NCBI RefSeq assembly: GCF_001854475.1
Contig: NZ_MNAN01000035.1
Coordinates: 1 to 64,000, forward strand
DNA from: Pseudoalteromonas byunsanensis
Lineage (GTDB): Bacteria > Pseudomonadota > Gammaproteobacteria > Enterobacterales > Alteromonadaceae
Reading direction: 5' to 3'
Length of the DNA stretch: 64,000 nucleotides
This document shows positions 38,113 through 47,232 of this stretch, piece after piece. A model generated the notes under the pieces. It saw nothing but the letters and a program-made list of their open reading frames with translations. It ran no database searches and was not told the origin of the DNA. Every line of letters begins with the position of its first letter. Within the stretch, counting starts at the first letter, position 1. Made by a program: the position numbers and the translations under genes.

Positions 38113-39291
38113 CTAAAATGCTTTAAAAGCGTTATCCAAGTCATCGATGATGTCTTCAACATCCTCTAGACCGATAGAAATACGGATCAGGCCATCAGAG
38201 ATACCTGCAGCTTGACGCTCTTCAGGAGTGTAAGGAGAGTGTGTCATTGATGCAGGATGCTGAATAAGTGTTTCAGGGTCTCCCAAGCTAACAGCAAGCG
38301 TGCACAGTTCAGTCGCATTGATAAATGTTTCACCATCTTGCAAGCTGCCAGCTATCTCGAAAGCAATCACACCGCCAGCGCCTTTCATCTGCTCACCCAA
38401 AAACTTATAACCTGGGTGAGATGCAAGCCCTGGGTAGTACACCTTGCTCACTTTAGGGTGCTTTTCCAAAAACTCTGCGACTTTTTGTGCACTTTCACAG
38501 TGACGGGCCATGCGAACAGCCAAAGTTTTCAGGCCTCGGTTAATTAACCACGCATCGTGTGGGCTTATCGTTGCTCCAATGTCTTTTAGCACCGTCAGTT
38601 TGATTAGTTCAATATGTTCTTTGCTTGCGCATACTATTCCAGCAACCACATCACCATGACCATTTAAATACTTAGTCGCACTGTGAATAACGATATCAAT
38701 TCCAAAATGCTTAGGCTTTTGTAAAAGAGGCGTCATAAATGTATTGTCTATTACGCTTACCAATTGATGCTGCTTTGCAAAATCCCCCAACATTTTTAGG
38801 TCCAGAACCGTCATGTTTGGGTTGATAGGTGTTTCTGCAAATAACATTTTACTGTTCGGCTTTAAAGCTGCTTTCAACTCATCTTCATTAGTCATATCAA
38901 CAAAAGTTACCTCAATACCGAACTTAGGTAACATGTGCGCAAACAATGCAAAGCTGCAACCATACAACGCACTTGAAGCTATCAGGTGATCCCCTTGTTG
39001 TAGGAAACTTAGCACAGAAGCAGAAACCGCCCCCATCCCTGTTGCAGTGGCAGCCGCATCTTCCATTTCTTCAAGTTGAGCGAGCTTTTGCTCCAGCTCA
39101 CGTGTTGTTGGATTACCAAGACGGGTGTAAATGTAACCTGCTTCTTCCCCTGCGAAGCGCGCTGCCCCCTGTGCTGCGTCTTTAAATGCGAAAGTGGATG
39201 TTTGATATAGTGGCGCAGTGAGAGCACCATGTGGGTCATTGAAATGCTCAGGGCCGTGAATACATTGCGTGTTATCGTGATACTTCTTCAT
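38113..39291 (-). CDS. megL: Methionine gamma-lyase (PLP-dependent)
   Basis: A 392-residue Cys/Met-metabolism PLP enzyme that splits L-methionine to methanethiol, ammonia and 2-oxobutyrate. The PLP lysine is K207 in SATKYLNGHGD, and the substrate-binding loop is TPINPNMTVLD. C112 in ALYGCSFALFAH is the cysteine diagnostic of MGL over cystathionine gamma-synthase or beta-lyase. It probably has its own promoter and terminator. Cystathionine gamma-lyase is the nearest alternative. Confidence 0.85.
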   Translation of the reverse strand: MKKYHDNTQCIHGPEHFNDPHGALTAPLYQTSTFAFKDAAQGAARFAGEEAGYIYTRLGNPTTRELEQKLAQLEEMEDAAATATGMGAVSASVLSFLQQGDHLIASSALYGCSFALFAHMLPKFGIEVTFVDMTNEDELKAALKPNSKMLFAETPINPNMTVLDLKMLGDFAKQHQLVSVIDNTFMTPLLQKPKHFGIDIVIHSATKYLNGHGDVVAGIVCASKEHIELIKLTVLKDIGATISPHDAWLINRGLKTLAVRMARHCESAQKVAEFLEKHPKVSKVYYPGLASHPGYKFLGEQMKGAGGVIAFEIAGSLQDGETFINATELCTLAVSLGDPETLIQHPASMTHSPYTPEERQAAGISDGLIRISIGLEDVEDIIDDLDNAFKAF

Positions 39292-39428
39292 AAATTAACC
39301 TGCTAACTTATTATTCTTTAATTGATTTGCCTAATAAATAAGTCAGCATGGTAAAATTCACAAGCAAGCCAGACGCTAAGACGGCTAGCTCACTCTACTC
39401 GCTTGCTCACAGGTGTACATAATTGTTG

Positions 39429-40472
39429 TCACCTATCGTTTTTGGGGGACACTTCGGTACGCTTTAATAATGTTTTAACTATTTGATCGACAGTAGATTT
39501 AAGTAAATTAGGTTGATGCTCAAGACGTGGTAAGGGTCGACACAGTTCCATGGTCTTATATCCTAAACGTGCGGTAAACACACCAGCACTTAGCCCTTGA
39601 CCGGCCCTCGCTGAAAGCTTGCCTAATAGCTCTGCACCTAAACTCGTCGCAGCAAGATCTGTGATCAGCTCTGTCGCCCCCACAAATACCATTTGTTTAA
39701 ACAACAATTTGTACAAAGTAATACGACTTCGATAGGCTAATTTGATACCGTAATGTTTGGTAATTGCTTCTATCAAGTGGATACCACGCCACAGCACTGC
39801 CAGCATATCAACAAGCGCTAATGGGCTCATCGCCACCAGTAGAGCACTCGTTGTGGCGTGTTGGTTAATCATCTTTTTAGCTCGCTGATCTTGGGTTTGC
39901 AACAAGCTGGACTCATACAATTGCAGTACTTCTTTGTCCGTATGATGTGACTTTAGGGCTGCTTTAAACTCTTCTACTTGCTGTTTTGGATGATGAGCAA
40001 GCAACGGGCTTAACCAATCTTGTGCCTCGCCTATTTGGGTACTATTGAGTAGCCTCTGTCCATCTTGGCGATGTTGCTGATGATGCTTCAATTTACGTAA
40101 TGCGCTTGCTTCTTTAACAACAAAAACCAGAGCACATAATACAGCTAACCCCAGTACACTGATGTAAAGTAATGCCAGTAGCCAAGAGCTTTGCAGTGCC
40201 TGTACAATACTGTATACGCTCTCCACCACAACAAGCGTAAGTAAACTAATTACAAAATAGCCAAACAACCCTAACCTTCTTTTTGGCTTTTGAAATACCT
40301 GCTCAAGTTCAAGTTCTTGTTCAGCTTCAAGCCCAACATTTTCATCGCCCATTAAAGGGTCAATATGCACACCTTCAACTCGTTTACCAGAATCTAGTGG
40401 CTGCTCTGCATGGTCCGGCTCAACACTGGTTGCAATACGCCTACCTGCGCGCAACTGATTAATGTCATTCAT
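39429..40472 (-). CDS. ycjF: YcjF family membrane protein (TIGR01620/DUF697)
   Basis: A 347-residue inner-membrane protein. The acidic soluble N-terminus (about 75 residues) is followed by two transmembrane helices (GYFVISLLTLVVVESVYSI; LLALLYISVLGLAVLCALV) and a DUF697 C-terminal domain with TTSALLVAMSPLALVDMLAVLW. In many gammaproteobacteria this gene and ycjX belong to the Psp regulon. Start overlaps ycjX stop by 4 bp. Function unknown. Confidence 0.9.
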   Translation of the reverse strand: MNDINQLRAGRRIATSVEPDHAEQPLDSGKRVEGVHIDPLMGDENVGLEAEQELELEQVFQKPKRRLGLFGYFVISLLTLVVVESVYSIVQALQSSWLLALLYISVLGLAVLCALVFVVKEASALRKLKHHQQHRQDGQRLLNSTQIGEAQDWLSPLLAHHPKQQVEEFKAALKSHHTDKEVLQLYESSLLQTQDQRAKKMINQHATTSALLVAMSPLALVDMLAVLWRGIHLIEAITKHYGIKLAYRSRITLYKLLFKQMVFVGATELITDLAATSLGAELLGKLSARAGQGLSAGVFTARLGYKTMELCRPLPRLEHQPNLLKSTVDQIVKTLLKRTEVSPKNDR

Positions 40473-41875
40473 GCTAATTTGTCTCCGATGAGAAATTGTA
40501 ATGTGTGATCGAGACGGATGTGACCGAGGTCTCCTTGTGATGCTTTTAAAGGAGAAAACGACAAAAATTCAAAACCCTGCTCTGGCCACTGTTGAGCTGA
40601 CAGGCAATGATTTGGCGGTTGTGGCGGTAAATAGGTCGTCCAACAATCCTCTGCCAATACCTTGCCATACACACATTCTAGCGACTGCCCGCTTTCTTGT
40701 ACCCGCTTAACTTGTGTGCTTTGTACCGAAGAAATCGCCATAGTATCCACAGCGACGCCAGCAAAACGCAAATCATTACTGTGCTCACCGAGCATATCAT
40801 TGAGCAACAAGGCAATATCCGCTTGCTGTGATGGACTAACATGGTCACATTTATTGGCGGCAAACAATACTTTGTCTATCTTTGGGTAAAACAGTCGTTT
40901 GAGCAGTCCGGACTTGCCGTAATTAAAAACTTGCATTACATGCCCAATAGCCTCTTGTTGCTCCCGCAACGTGTCTGGTCCATCATTGAGGGCACTGAGC
41001 ACATCAACCAATACCAATTGTCTATCAAACTGACAAAAATACTGTTTATAAAATGGTGTGACTACCTGCTGCTTATATGCTTCAAACCGCGCTTGTAGTT
41101 GTTCATACTGACTATTGTCACCACCTTGCGCTTGGGTGTCTACAGGAAAGAAGAGTAAAATAGGCGCCCCAGCTAGATCTCCTGGGATCAACATTCTACC
41201 TGGCTGAAGTTGTGCAAGATGGGTATTTTTTTTCAGTGCGCTTAACACTTCCTGATAACTCTTTGCTAGCGTTTTGAGTACTTGTTCATCAACTTGCTCG
41301 GCGCTGTTGAAATCAGCCAGTAACGATAAGAATTCTTCACTGTAAGGTTTATAAGCGTCGGCTTTTAACAAGGCTAACATCGCCTCACTCCACGTTTTAT
41401 AATCCTGTGACATCATGGGTAAGTCTGCCAGCCACTCCCCTGGGTAATCTATAAGTTCTAGATATAGGGTACTAACGGCGGACAAGTGCTGCTTGATGCC
41501 GTGCTGTGTTTCAAATTTAATCGCCAATGTTAAGGTATTGATACGCTCGGTAGAAGGAGGCCATTGAGGCTCATCAGCAAGTAAACACGAGACCGCACTT
41601 TGATAATCAAATGTAGGAATATCTAATGCCCTTTGCGGGACTTGTTTGGCAGCAATAAGACGCTGTTCACGCACCACGTCAAAAAATGGCAGATTTTGCT
41701 TATTTGCCTGACTAGTCAGATGTTTAACCAAGGCGGTAATAAACGCAGTTTTGCCACTGCCACTAAATCCCGTCACAGCCAGTTTTACATGTCTGTCTAA
41801 GCTACGGTTAATGGCTTTTTTTGTGCTGGATTTGAGTTTTTCGAGGGCTTTTTCAGTAATAAGCTTAGCTTTCAT
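40469..41875 (-). CDS. ycjX: YcjX family P-loop GTPase-like protein (DUF463)
   Basis: A 468-residue predicted nucleotide-binding protein, with Walker A GFSGSGKTAFITAL at residues 36-49, a DYPGEWL switch region and an NKCD-type guanine motif (FAANKCDHV). It is linked to phage-shock response genes in many species and probably acts with YcjF. It lies just downstream of pspC, separated by a 76-bp gap with a TGTGGCG/CGCCACA hairpin (41913-41932). Confidence 0.92.
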   Translation of the reverse strand: MKAKLITEKALEKLKSSTKKAINRSLDRHVKLAVTGFSGSGKTAFITALVKHLTSQANKQNLPFFDVVREQRLIAAKQVPQRALDIPTFDYQSAVSCLLADEPQWPPSTERINTLTLAIKFETQHGIKQHLSAVSTLYLELIDYPGEWLADLPMMSQDYKTWSEAMLALLKADAYKPYSEEFLSLLADFNSAEQVDEQVLKTLAKSYQEVLSALKKNTHLAQLQPGRMLIPGDLAGAPILLFFPVDTQAQGGDNSQYEQLQARFEAYKQQVVTPFYKQYFCQFDRQLVLVDVLSALNDGPDTLREQQEAIGHVMQVFNYGKSGLLKRLFYPKIDKVLFAANKCDHVSPSQQADIALLLNDMLGEHSNDLRFAGVAVDTMAISSVQSTQVKRVQESGQSLECVYGKVLAEDCWTTYLPPQPPNHCLSAQQWPEQGFEFLSFSPLKASQGDLGHIRLDHTLQFLIGDKLA

Positions 41876-41912
41876 GTTTGTTCAGATTCCCTCTTAAATT
41901 GCTTTTAAGCGC

Positions 41913-41932
41913 TGTGGCGCACACACGCCACA
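41913..41932 (-). promoter_or_regulatory. Hairpin between pspC and ycjX
   Basis: TGTGGCG and CGCCACA pair perfectly around CACACA. No T-run follows on either strand, so this is a structured intergenic element, perhaps an attenuator reducing ycjX-ycjF expression relative to pspABC. Confidence 0.4.
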
Positions 41933-41951
41933 TTAGCTTTTCAGTCCAATA

Positions 41952-42353
41952 TTACAACTTGTTGATCTCTCTACTGACCGTAAATTCGCTTGAAGTCACG
42001 TACTTTTCCATATTTTGAATACGGCTATCTAAGCGAGTCAAACGATCTTTCAAGTCAAATAGCGCACGTCTTGGTGGTTCACCTTTTTGCCAAACTTTAA
42101 ATTTGACAGAAATAGGGTCTTGACTATTTTTGTCGCTCTTGTGTGAATCAGAGTATGGTTTAGTATCTAAGATAAACCAACATGCAATGTACGCAACAAC
42201 AAACAAGGGGCCGCCAGAGAGCAGTACAGCCGTGATAACTAAGATACGTACTAACCACAGCTCCATATTAAAGTAATCACTTAGCCCTGCGCATACACCA
42301 GCAATTTTGCCTCGTTTAGGGTCGCGATATAACTCGCGCTTTAAGCTACTCAT
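41952..42353 (-). CDS. pspC: Phage shock protein C
   Basis: A 133-residue inner-membrane regulator that, with PspB, senses membrane damage and draws PspA off PspF. The PspC domain is at the N-terminus (KIAGVCAGLSDYFNMELWLVRI), then a transmembrane helix (FVVAYIACWFIL) and a helical tail with LFDLKDRLTRLDSRIQ. Start overlaps pspB stop by 4 bp. Confidence 0.95.
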   Translation of the reverse strand: MSSLKRELYRDPKRGKIAGVCAGLSDYFNMELWLVRILVITAVLLSGGPLFVVAYIACWFILDTKPYSDSHKSDKNSQDPISVKFKVWQKGEPPRRALFDLKDRLTRLDSRIQNMEKYVTSSEFTVSREINKL

Positions 42354-42580
42354 ACCTTACGTCTCCACTCTGGTGCCTCTTGGTCAAGCAATGCTTCTAG
42401 TGTCTCTACACGTTCAGCCATTTTTTCAGCTTTACTAGCAAGCTCACTCAGCTGACGATGTTCGTGTTCACTCAACCCCTGACTTACTTGTTTTTTACTG
42501 CGATAGTGCAGAATCAACCACAAGGGAGCGACTACCGCCATAAAAATAATAATCGGTGCAACTAAAACGTCTAATTCCAT
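42350..42580 (-). CDS. pspB: Phage shock protein B
   Basis: A 76-residue membrane protein: one transmembrane helix (VAPIIIFMAVVAPLWLIL) then a charged coiled-coil tail (ELASKAEKMAERVETLEALL), the family layout. It works with PspC and is encoded between pspA and pspC. Confidence 0.94.
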   Translation of the reverse strand: MELDVLVAPIIIFMAVVAPLWLILHYRSKKQVSQGLSEHEHRQLSELASKAEKMAERVETLEALLDQEAPEWRRKV

Positions 42581-42656
42581 AATCTATTACTCCAAAACTA
42601 AGGCGTAACCTTACAGTTGGTATCTACTGAATTAGTTCAGCAGATACCAGTTAAGT

Positions 42657-43319
42657 TCATTTGTTTTTAGCCAGCTTTTTCTTTAGCTCAGCTAATTCGT
42701 CATCAATTTTTTCATTTTTTTGCAGGTCTGCAATTTCATCAGCCAACGACTTTTTGCCTAAATCATATGACTCAATTTGAGATTCTAGACCATCAATCTT
42801 ACTTTCATAACGTTCGAAACGATTGAGTGCATCTTCTACTTTTGAGCTATCTAGCGCTTTTTTAACTTCTAGGCGCGACTCAGCAGAACGTTGACGAAGT
42901 ACAATCGCTTTTTGTCTAGCTTTAGCGTCTGCCAGCTTTTCTTGCAACGTTGATACCTCTTGCTGCAACTTATCAATGTGCGTTTCAACATGCTCAAGTT
43001 CAGACATAACACTTTGTGCCGCCTCTTCAGACTTTTGTCTTTCAAGCAACGCTGCACGCGCTAGATCTTCACGCTCTTTATTCAGTGCTAACTCAGCCTT
43101 TTCCTGCCATTGTTGAGTTTGCGCATTAAGTTGTTCAACACGACGCGTCAACTCTTTCTTTTCAGCAAGTGTTTTAGCAGATGTAGAACGAACTTCAACT
43201 AATGTATCTTCCATTTCTTGAATGATAAGACGGACCATTTTTTCTGGATCTTCGGCTTTATCTAAAATGGCATTGATATTAGAATTAACGATGTCTGCAA
43301 AACGAGAGAAAATTCCCAT
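42657..43319 (-). CDS. pspA: Phage shock protein A
   Basis: A 220-residue coiled-coil protein of the PspA/IM30 (ESCRT-III-like) family. It stabilises damaged inner membrane and, when free, binds and inhibits PspF. The N-terminal amphipathic helix is MGIFSRFADIVNSNINAIL; the rest is long helices, as expected. First gene of pspABC, divergent from pspF, with a sigma54-like promoter upstream. Confidence 0.97.
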   Translation of the reverse strand: MGIFSRFADIVNSNINAILDKAEDPEKMVRLIIQEMEDTLVEVRSTSAKTLAEKKELTRRVEQLNAQTQQWQEKAELALNKEREDLARAALLERQKSEEAAQSVMSELEHVETHIDKLQQEVSTLQEKLADAKARQKAIVLRQRSAESRLEVKKALDSSKVEDALNRFERYESKIDGLESQIESYDLGKKSLADEIADLQKNEKIDDELAELKKKLAKNK

Positions 43320-43366
43320 AATCTTTACCTCTTTGGTTTATAAATTTGAATTGCTGACATGATATG

Positions 43367-43384
43367 TATCAAATTACTTGCCAA
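43367..43384 (-). promoter_or_regulatory. Sigma54-like promoter of pspA
   Basis: On the minus strand TTGGCAAGTAATTTGATA carries the -24 GG in TTGGCA, and at -12 TTGA where consensus has TTGC. The E. coli pspA promoter likewise departs at this base. The box is 48 bp upstream of the pspA start. PspF bound further upstream, in the 43385-43505 gap, would activate it. Confidence 0.6.
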
Positions 43385-43505
43385 CTTTTTAAAACCATAA
43401 AAGAACAACAATATCATAAGGTTAACAGATTTTAAAAATAACTTTAGTTCATTCTGTTTTTGAAATACACTAACAGTTAGCAAAAATAACTAAGAGTTAG
43501 TTAAT

Positions 43506-44591
43506 ATGATCCAATTTCGCCAGCAGGATAATTTACTCGGCCAATCTGACAGCTTTTTAGCTGTATTGGACCAAGTATCACAACTCGCTCCACTTGAGAA
43601 ACCCGTTCTCATTATTGGTGAGCGTGGTACTGGTAAAGAACTTATCGCAGCAAGATTACATTATTTATCTGAGCGATGGGAACAAAACTATATCAAACTT
43701 AATTGCGCCGCACTCAATGAAAATTTGCTAGAAAGTGAACTGTTTGGCCATGAAAGTGGTGCCTTTACGGGTGCTAACAAGCGTCATGAAGGCCGCTTCG
43801 AGCGTGCTAACGGTGGCACCTTGTTTTTAGATGAATTGGCAAACACTTCAGCAATGGTGCAAGAAAAGCTACTTCGAGTCATAGAATATGGTGAGTTTGA
43901 GCGCGTTGGTGGCAAAAGTACGGTAAAAGTTGATACTCGTTTAGTTTGTGCAACCAATGAAGACCTACCAACCTTAGCTGATAATGGCGAGTTTCGTCAC
44001 GACTTACTGGATAGGTTGGCCTTTGACGTGATCACTTTGCCACCACTGCGGTCCCGTCAAGAAGACATTATGTTATTGGCAGAGCAGTTTGCTATCAACA
44101 TGGCTCGAGATCTCAACTGGTCTCTGTTTAGTGGCTTTACCCGTAAAGCCACTGATAAACTGTTGGAATATGACTGGCCTGGTAACATTCGTGAGCTAAA
44201 AAATGTAATCGAACGCAGTTTGTATCGTCATGGCAGCGAAAGTTTACCCGTACACAACATTGTTTTGGACCCGTTTGAGAGCCCGCATCGTCCCGCTCAG
44301 CGCGTAAAAGCCAAGGTGATATCCGAGACGGTTTCTCCTGCTGTGACGCCTGCCAATCAAGAAGCGACACAGGTTGCAGAACCAGTAAACAAAGCACATG
44401 ACACAGGGTTTCCGTGCGACCTTAAGTCACTTTCCAATGAATTTGAAATCGACTTATTACAAAAAGCACTCGAACATAGCCAATTTAATCAAAAGAAAAC
44501 TGCACAAATGCTTGGTTTAACGTATCATCAGCTACGTGGATATTTGAAAAAATACAACTTATTAGACTCGGGTCAAAAACAAGAGGCATAA
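43506..44591 (+). CDS. pspF: Sigma54-dependent activator of the psp operon
   Basis: A 361-residue AAA+ enhancer-binding protein without an N-terminal receiver domain, as in all PspF. Walker A is GERGTGKE (38-45), the sigma54-contact loop GAFTGA is at 85-90, the R-finger region follows (EDLPTLADNGEFRHDL), and the C-terminus has a Fis-type helix-turn-helix (NQKKTAQMLGLTYHQLRGYL). About 35 residues longer than the E. coli protein, the extra being a linker before the HTH. It is divergent from pspA and 2 bp upstream of sapA. Confidence 0.95.
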   Translation: MIQFRQQDNLLGQSDSFLAVLDQVSQLAPLEKPVLIIGERGTGKELIAARLHYLSERWEQNYIKLNCAALNENLLESELFGHESGAFTGANKRHEGRFERANGGTLFLDELANTSAMVQEKLLRVIEYGEFERVGGKSTVKVDTRLVCATNEDLPTLADNGEFRHDLLDRLAFDVITLPPLRSRQEDIMLLAEQFAINMARDLNWSLFSGFTRKATDKLLEYDWPGNIRELKNVIERSLYRHGSESLPVHNIVLDPFESPHRPAQRVKAKVISETVSPAVTPANQEATQVAEPVNKAHDTGFPCDLKSLSNEFEIDLLQKALEHSQFNQKKTAQMLGLTYHQLRGYLKKYNLLDSGQKQEA

Positions 44592-44593
44592 GC

Positions 44594-46198
44594 GTGCGTA
44601 ATTTGCTGTTAGGTGTATTGTGCACCTGCTTGCTCGGCTGTATAGATGCCAGCCAACAGACAATCAGAAAAACCCAAGGGTTAGTATATTGCTCTGAAGC
44701 AAATCCAGTGTCGTTTAACCCACAAGTGACGACCACAGGCTCAACCATTGATATCATAGCTAGCCAGCTCTATGACACGTTATTAAGTATTGACCCGGAA
44801 ACCGCCGAGTTTAAACCCGAAATAGCCCATTCTTGGCAAGTAAGTGATGATGGCAAGATGGTGACATTTTACTTACGTAAAGATGTACAGTTTCATCATA
44901 CTGACTACTTCAAGCCAACTCGATTACTAAACGCAGACGATGTGGTGTTCTCTTTTAGTCGCTTGTTTGACGTTTATAACCCCTACCACTTTGTGGGCGA
45001 CGCTCACTACCCTTATTTTCAAAGTGTGGGTTTAGATCAGCTTATCCGTCAGGTCGTAAAAGTCGATGACTATACAGTGCGCTTTGAGCTATTTAATGCT
45101 GAAAGTAGCTTTCTTTCCAATTTAGCTACTGACTTTGCGGTGATCCTATCAGAGGAATATGCAAGTCACCTTGCGGCCCTTGAACAAAAAGAGTTATTTG
45201 ATACCTACCCGATAGGGACTGGTCCATATAAATATAAGAACTTTTTGCGTGATAACCTGATCCGCTATCATCGTAACGAACACTACTGGAAACATCCTGT
45301 GCCAATGCAGCAACTGGTTTTTGATATTACCACCAATGGCACCAGTCGTATTGCGAAAATGCTAACCAAAGAGTGCGACATCACAGCACATCCAAGTGCT
45401 ACACAATTGAGCGTTCTGGCGGCTCGCGATGATATTCGTGTAGATAAAGCTCCCAACCTCAACATCGGCTATTGGGCTTTTAATACAGAGAAGCCGCCTT
45501 TTGACAACCTGCTGGTTCGCAAAGCGCTGGCGCATTCCGTCGATTTTGAAAAGATAATGCAGGCAGTGTTTTACGGTAATGGCATCATTGCCAAATCTCA
45601 TTTGCCACCATCATCTTGGGCTTTTCAAGCGCAAGATAATATGCCCACTTATAATCCCGAATACGCCAGGCAACTGCTAGTCGAAGCGGGCTATGAAGAC
45701 GGCTTTAGTATGACCTTATGGGCGATGCCCGTATCGCGTATTTATAACCCAAATGCCAGAAAAATGGCCGAGCTAATTCAAAGTGATTTAAAGGGAATTG
45801 GGATCTCAGCCCAAATTGTTGAATATGAATGGAACACATTCATAGAGCGAATTGGCCAACATGAGCACGATAGTGTTTTGCTAGGATGGGCTGCTGACAC
45901 CCCAGACCCTGATAACTTTTTCAGTCCATTATTAAGTTGTACTGCTACCTTCAGTGGTAAAAATCCAGCCAACTGGTGTAACCCTGAATTCGACTTACTA
46001 CTTACTCAAGCTTTGGACACAACTGATGTAGAGCTGCGTAAAGCTTTCTACCATCAAGCACAGAAAATGATTATTGAACAGCTACCATTAGTACCCATTG
46101 CACATGGTATGCGCTTTCAAGCCACCAGCGTTGATGTCAAAGACATTACGCTTCGCCCATTTGGTGGTATCTCTCTAGGTAAAGCGAGGCGAGACTAA
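44594..46198 (+). CDS. sapA: Peptide ABC transporter substrate-binding protein SapA
   Basis: A 534-residue SBP_bac_5 (DppA/OppA-type) receptor of the Sap system, linked in other species to uptake of cationic antimicrobial peptides and other peptides. The N-terminus ends in a lipobox (LLGC, cysteine 16), so it is probably membrane-anchored rather than free in the periplasm. Domain features include EIAHSWQVSDDGKMVTFYLRK and LLGWAADTPDPDNFF. GTG start at 44594 with AAGAGG seven bases before it; stop overlaps the sapB start (TAATG). Confidence 0.92.
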   Translation: MRNLLLGVLCTCLLGCIDASQQTIRKTQGLVYCSEANPVSFNPQVTTTGSTIDIIASQLYDTLLSIDPETAEFKPEIAHSWQVSDDGKMVTFYLRKDVQFHHTDYFKPTRLLNADDVVFSFSRLFDVYNPYHFVGDAHYPYFQSVGLDQLIRQVVKVDDYTVRFELFNAESSFLSNLATDFAVILSEEYASHLAALEQKELFDTYPIGTGPYKYKNFLRDNLIRYHRNEHYWKHPVPMQQLVFDITTNGTSRIAKMLTKECDITAHPSATQLSVLAARDDIRVDKAPNLNIGYWAFNTEKPPFDNLLVRKALAHSVDFEKIMQAVFYGNGIIAKSHLPPSSWAFQAQDNMPTYNPEYARQLLVEAGYEDGFSMTLWAMPVSRIYNPNARKMAELIQSDLKGIGISAQIVEYEWNTFIERIGQHEHDSVLLGWAADTPDPDNFFSPLLSCTATFSGKNPANWCNPEFDLLLTQALDTTDVELRKAFYHQAQKMIIEQLPLVPIAHGMRFQATSVDVKDITLRPFGGISLGKARRD

Positions 46199-47232
46199 TG
46201 TTATTTGAATATTTGTTGCGTCGTTTATCCTTGCTGTTGTTTATGGTATTCACCTTAACCGTGTTTACATTTTCTTTGAGTTATTTGTTCCCTGGTGAAT
46301 TACTAGCTAATGTCAGTGGCCAAGTGAATCCATCATTCTCGCAAAGCCAACAACTTACCGAGAAATACCACCTTAATGAGGGTGTTATCGTTCAGTATTT
46401 GGCGTTCTTACAGCGCATTTTACACGGTGACTGGGGGGTTTCTTTATCTTCAGGTCAAAGCGTATTTGACCATGTGGTTAAGCTCTTTCCCGCCACATTA
46501 GAGCTATGTGTTTACGCCTTAGGGGTCGCAATCCTCGTAGGGATCCCAAGCGGAATCGTCGCCTCGGCCTATCACAAACGCTGGCCAGAAAAAGTGATCA
46601 ATTCACTAAGCTTATTAGGGTTTTCTGTTCCAATATTCTGGCTAGCGCTATTGCTGATCATGATATTTTGTCTCGGACTGGGGTTGTTTCCCATGTCTGG
46701 CCGCATAGGCTTGCTGTATGAAGTTGAACCCATTAGCAACTTTATTTTGCTTGATATCGTTTTGCAGGGTTTCCCATATCAAGGCCTAGCATTTGTGGAT
46801 GCATTGCATCATTTAGCCTTGCCAACTATCGTACTTGCAATGTATCCAACTACGGTGTTGATCCGCTTTACTAGAGACTCCATGCTTGATGTGTTGGAAC
46901 AAAACTATATCAAAACGGCACGAGCAAAAGGCCTCAACCGACGCCAGTTGATCATGCATCATGCTTTACGAAATGCTTTGTTACCTGTGATTAAACAAAT
47001 TGGTCTGCAATTTAGTACCTTGATCACCCTTGCGATGATCACTGAAGTCATTTTCTCTTGGCCAGGTGTTGGACGCTGGCTAATAGACAGTATTTATCAG
47101 CGCGATTACCCTGCAATTCAGGGGGGGCTGTTAGCTGTGTCAATGTTTGTTATTTTGGCCAACATGCTGGCTGAGTTTAGTCATACTTTATTTGACCCAA
47201 TATCGAGAAATCAGGCCCATGGCAAAGTTTAG
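46198..47232 (+). CDS. sapB: Peptide ABC transporter permease SapB
   Basis: A 344-residue DppB-type inner-membrane permease with about six helices and the EAA loop near LEQNYIKTARAKGLNRRQLIMHHALRNALLPVI, which contacts the ATPases. It follows sapA with one-base overlap, and its end overlaps sapC by 14 bp. Confidence 0.94.
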   Translation: MLFEYLLRRLSLLLFMVFTLTVFTFSLSYLFPGELLANVSGQVNPSFSQSQQLTEKYHLNEGVIVQYLAFLQRILHGDWGVSLSSGQSVFDHVVKLFPATLELCVYALGVAILVGIPSGIVASAYHKRWPEKVINSLSLLGFSVPIFWLALLLIMIFCLGLGLFPMSGRIGLLYEVEPISNFILLDIVLQGFPYQGLAFVDALHHLALPTIVLAMYPTTVLIRFTRDSMLDVLEQNYIKTARAKGLNRRQLIMHHALRNALLPVIKQIGLQFSTLITLAMITEVIFSWPGVGRWLIDSIYQRDYPAIQGGLLAVSMFVILANMLAEFSHTLFDPISRNQAHGKV

